Origin: Candidatus Cloacimonadota bacterium
GTDB taxonomy: Bacteria; Cloacimonadota; Cloacimonadia; Cloacimonadales; TCS61
Reading direction: 5' to 3'
DNA length: 9,471 bases
Assembly: GCA_014382915.1 (NCBI GenBank)
Contig: JACNIV010000344.1
Coordinates: forward strand, 1 to 9,471
The notes beneath the pieces are model-generated. The model was not told the DNA's origin. It saw nothing but the letters and a program-made list of their open reading frames with translations, and searched no databases. This document shows, one piece after another, positions 8,381 through 9,471 of this stretch. The first letter of the stretch is position 1, and every line of letters begins with the position of its first letter. The position numbers and the translations under genes are program-made.

Positions 8381-9152
8381 GTTGCTGGCAGATCATGTTT
8401 AAGCCATCCAGGGTCAGCATCTTATCGATCACATCAATTTCCTTTGAATTTCTGCAAATCAATTCAGCAATACCTCCTGTGGCAATAGTTTTAATTTTTC
8501 CCAGATTTTTATATTGCTCTTTCAATTCCTTTACAAATCCATCCAGCATGATTGCATTACCGGTTATAATGCCGGAAAGAAGAGCATCTTTTGTATTCGT
8601 TCCCAGTAAAGTATCAGGAGCTTGCAACTGAATATTCGAGAGTAGTGCGGCAGAATCAAACAGGTTTTTAGCTGAGGTTATCACACCGGGTGAAATGATA
8701 GTTCCATAAAAATTACCGTCCGCACTCACAAGCTGAATGGTGGTGGCTGTCCCGAAATCGCAGATAATACAGTTTGTTTTGTATTTTTTTAAGGCAGAAA
8801 AGGCATTTACTACAAGGTCCGAACCAATAAATCCTGGATCTTTTACAGGATATTTCAGTCCCAGATCAGTATAAGCATTAACCACTTGCAGTGGACATTT
8901 AATGTATTTTTGGGTCAGGTGAGAAAAAAGATGTGTTAATTCCGGTACAACGGAAGAGATCGCTACTTTGTTAATCCCTTCAAAATTGATTTCATTTCCT
9001 ACTGCAAGGTTTTTTATGATAATGTAATATTCGTCTTCTGTTCTGGATTTGTCGGTACTTAATCTCCAGGAACACACTATTGTTCCTCCGGAGTAGAAAC
9101 CCATTACAATATGGGTGTTGCCAATATCAATTACCATGTTGTAATTTTTCAT
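8376..9152 (-). CDS. coaX: Type III pantothenate kinase (CoaX)
   Basis: CoaX phosphorylates pantothenate with ATP to 4'-phosphopantothenate, the first committed step of coenzyme A synthesis, in the cytoplasm. The 258-residue length is normal for the family. Motifs of the ASKHA fold are present: the phosphate-1 loop 'DIGNTHIVMGFY' (9-20); 'SVVPEL' (67-72); a pantothenate-side 'YPVKDPGFIGSD' (101-112); the phosphate-2 loop 'DFGTATTIQL' (132-141); 'NFYGTIISPGV' (147-157); 'GTNTKDALLSGIITGNA' (184-200); the adenosine motif 'ATGGIAELI' (225-233); and a C-terminal 'LTLDGLNMI' (247-255). Position 113, where many members have Arg in a GxDR motif, is Leu. The ATG at 9150-9152 is preferred because GGAG lies 8 nt upstream (9161-9164); the internal Met6 has no such site. 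The gene heads a close pair with sprA, although no functional link between them is known to me. Confidence 0.97.
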   Translation of the reverse strand: MKNYNMVIDIGNTHIVMGFYSGGTIVCSWRLSTDKSRTEDEYYIIIKNLAVGNEINFEGINKVAISSVVPELTHLFSHLTQKYIKCPLQVVNAYTDLGLKYPVKDPGFIGSDLVVNAFSALKKYKTNCIICDFGTATTIQLVSADGNFYGTIISPGVITSAKNLFDSAALLSNIQLQAPDTLLGTNTKDALLSGIITGNAIMLDGFVKELKEQYKNLGKIKTIATGGIAELICRNSKEIDVIDKMLTLDGLNMICQQQ

Positions 9153-9160
9153 ATATTATT

Positions 9161-9267
9161 CTCCATTTTAAGATATAATCATAGATTATAATCTTGAAGG
9201 TAAAAATAAAAAATAAATTTAACATGGAAAACTGTCGAAAATTTTCTTTCGTCATTTATTTTGTCAA
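9161..9267 (-). promoter_or_regulatory. Candidate promoter and leader region of coaX
   Basis: On the minus strand this AT-rich stretch contains TTGACA (9262-9267) and, much nearer the gene, TATAAT (9185-9190) inside the palindrome GATTATAATC. The two are too far apart to be one promoter. TTGACA has no good -10 box at 16-18 nt, and TATAAT is preceded at the -35 distance only by a T tract. Initiation from TATAAT would give a leader of about 26 nt ending in the Shine-Dalgarno GGAG (9161-9164). Since the preceding ferredoxin gene appears to be terminated, coaX needs a promoter somewhere here, but which element is used is uncertain. Confidence 0.3.
9233..9254. repeat. Imperfect inverted repeat upstream of coaX
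   Basis: TGTCGAAA (9233-9240) and TTTCGTCA (9247-9254) are reverse complements at 7 of 8 positions, separated by 6 nt. The centre includes a perfect GAAAATTTTC. The element sits just downstream of TTGACA on the coaX strand, a position where a repressor operator could lie. It may equally be a chance feature of AT-rich DNA. Confidence 0.3.
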
Positions 9268-9293
9268 TAAAAGTTTAATTATATTATTAATAA

Positions 9294-9319
9294 TAAAAGC
9301 CGACACGTGTCGGCTTTTA
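9294..9319 (-). terminator. Palindromic rho-independent terminator after the ferredoxin gene
   Basis: The arm AAAAGCCGACAC is followed directly by its exact reverse complement, giving a 26-nt perfect palindrome when the flanking T/A pair is included. In RNA it would fold with a GC-rich GCCGAC/GTCGGC stem and a short loop. On the ferredoxin strand the stem is followed by TTTTATTATTAATAA, and on the other strand by TTTTAATTT, so it could work in both directions. It starts 27 nt after the ferredoxin stop, the expected place for that gene's terminator, and separates its transcript from coaX. Confidence 0.75.
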
Positions 9320-9345
9320 ATTTCAAAAATAGATTAAGTCTTTTT

Positions 9346-9471
9346 TTATAAACTAATTGATTCAACGGGGCAGGCTTCAATGCAAACGCCACAATCAACG
9401 CACTTTTCTGCATCGCAAACTGCTTTTTCATCAACCATTTCCAGAGCTTCGGTTGGACATGTATCGATACA
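9346..9471 (-). CDS. 2[4Fe-4S] ferredoxin, C-terminal part (5' end cut by window edge)
   Basis: The frame is open from the right edge to TAA at 9346-9348, giving 41 residues. A complete cluster-binding motif is present, Cys24-x2-Cys27-x2-Cys30-x3-Cys34-Pro. The visible start CIDTCP fits the last two cysteines and proline of a preceding CxxCxxCxxxCP motif. This is the pattern of small clostridial-type ferredoxins of about 55-60 residues, low-potential soluble electron carriers in anaerobes, so about 15 residues are probably missing. An extra Cys lies at residue 19 of the visible part. The tail is short (SISL), so this is more likely a stand-alone ferredoxin than the end of a large oxidoreductase, though a longer fusion cannot be excluded. 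A terminator follows. Confidence 0.92.
   Translation of the reverse strand, partial: CIDTCPTEALEMVDEKAVCDAEKCVDCGVCIEACPVESISL

Noticed and set aside
9153..9293. Small RNA, riboswitch or short gene in the coaX leader
   Set aside because: The stretch is almost entirely A and T, with no GC-rich stem structure, no known aptamer pattern and no convincing open frame.

Overview
The window is a compact, AT-rich bacterial segment in which every gene I can support lies on the minus strand, so transcription runs from right to left. In that order it holds: the C-terminal end of a 2[4Fe-4S] ferredoxin (cut by the right edge) followed by a hairpin terminator; coaX (type III pantothenate kinase); a 2036-codon sprA (giant outer-membrane translocon of the type IX secretion system, T9SS); an mlaD-like MCE protein; and a PqiC-type ABC transport auxiliary lipoprotein (3' end cut by the left edge). 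I see no tRNA, rRNA, CRISPR array, insertion sequence or attachment site.

Organism. SprA/T9SS points to a diderm of the Fibrobacterota-Chlorobiota-Bacteroidota (FCB) group. A clostridial-type ferredoxin suits an anaerobe. Good Shine-Dalgarno sequences (AAGGAG before mlaD, GGAG before coaX) argue against typical Bacteroidota, whose genes rarely use them. SprA is also shorter than the roughly 2400-2500 residues usual in that phylum. A deeper FCB lineage such as Cloacimonadota or Marinimicrobia is my best guess; this is inference from gene content, not a phylogenetic result.

Layout. 9346-9471: ferredoxin tail. 9294-9319: perfect palindrome with flanking A and T tracts, a likely terminator. 9153-9293: AT-rich leader of coaX with promoter-like elements and an imperfect inverted repeat. 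8376-9152: coaX. 2259-8369: sprA, starting 6 nt after the coaX stop, its Shine-Dalgarno overlapping that stop. 2140-2258: AT-rich gap with a candidate extended -10 promoter. 1207-2139: mlaD-like gene. 1-1192: auxiliary lipoprotein, 14 nt after mlaD.

How they fit together. SprA is the outer-membrane channel through which T9SS cargo leaves the periplasm. The MCE protein and auxiliary lipoprotein form the periplasmic part of an MCE-type system that moves lipids between the inner and outer membranes; the matching ATPase and permease are not in view. The downstream three genes therefore form an envelope-biogenesis cluster, with coaX as a metabolic lead gene. The points most worth a second look are the side-by-side placement of the T9SS channel and an MCE pair, the lipoprotein's extra C-terminal beta-rich region, the glutamate-rich insert in the SprA barrel, and a Leu replacing Arg in the GxDR motif of CoaX.
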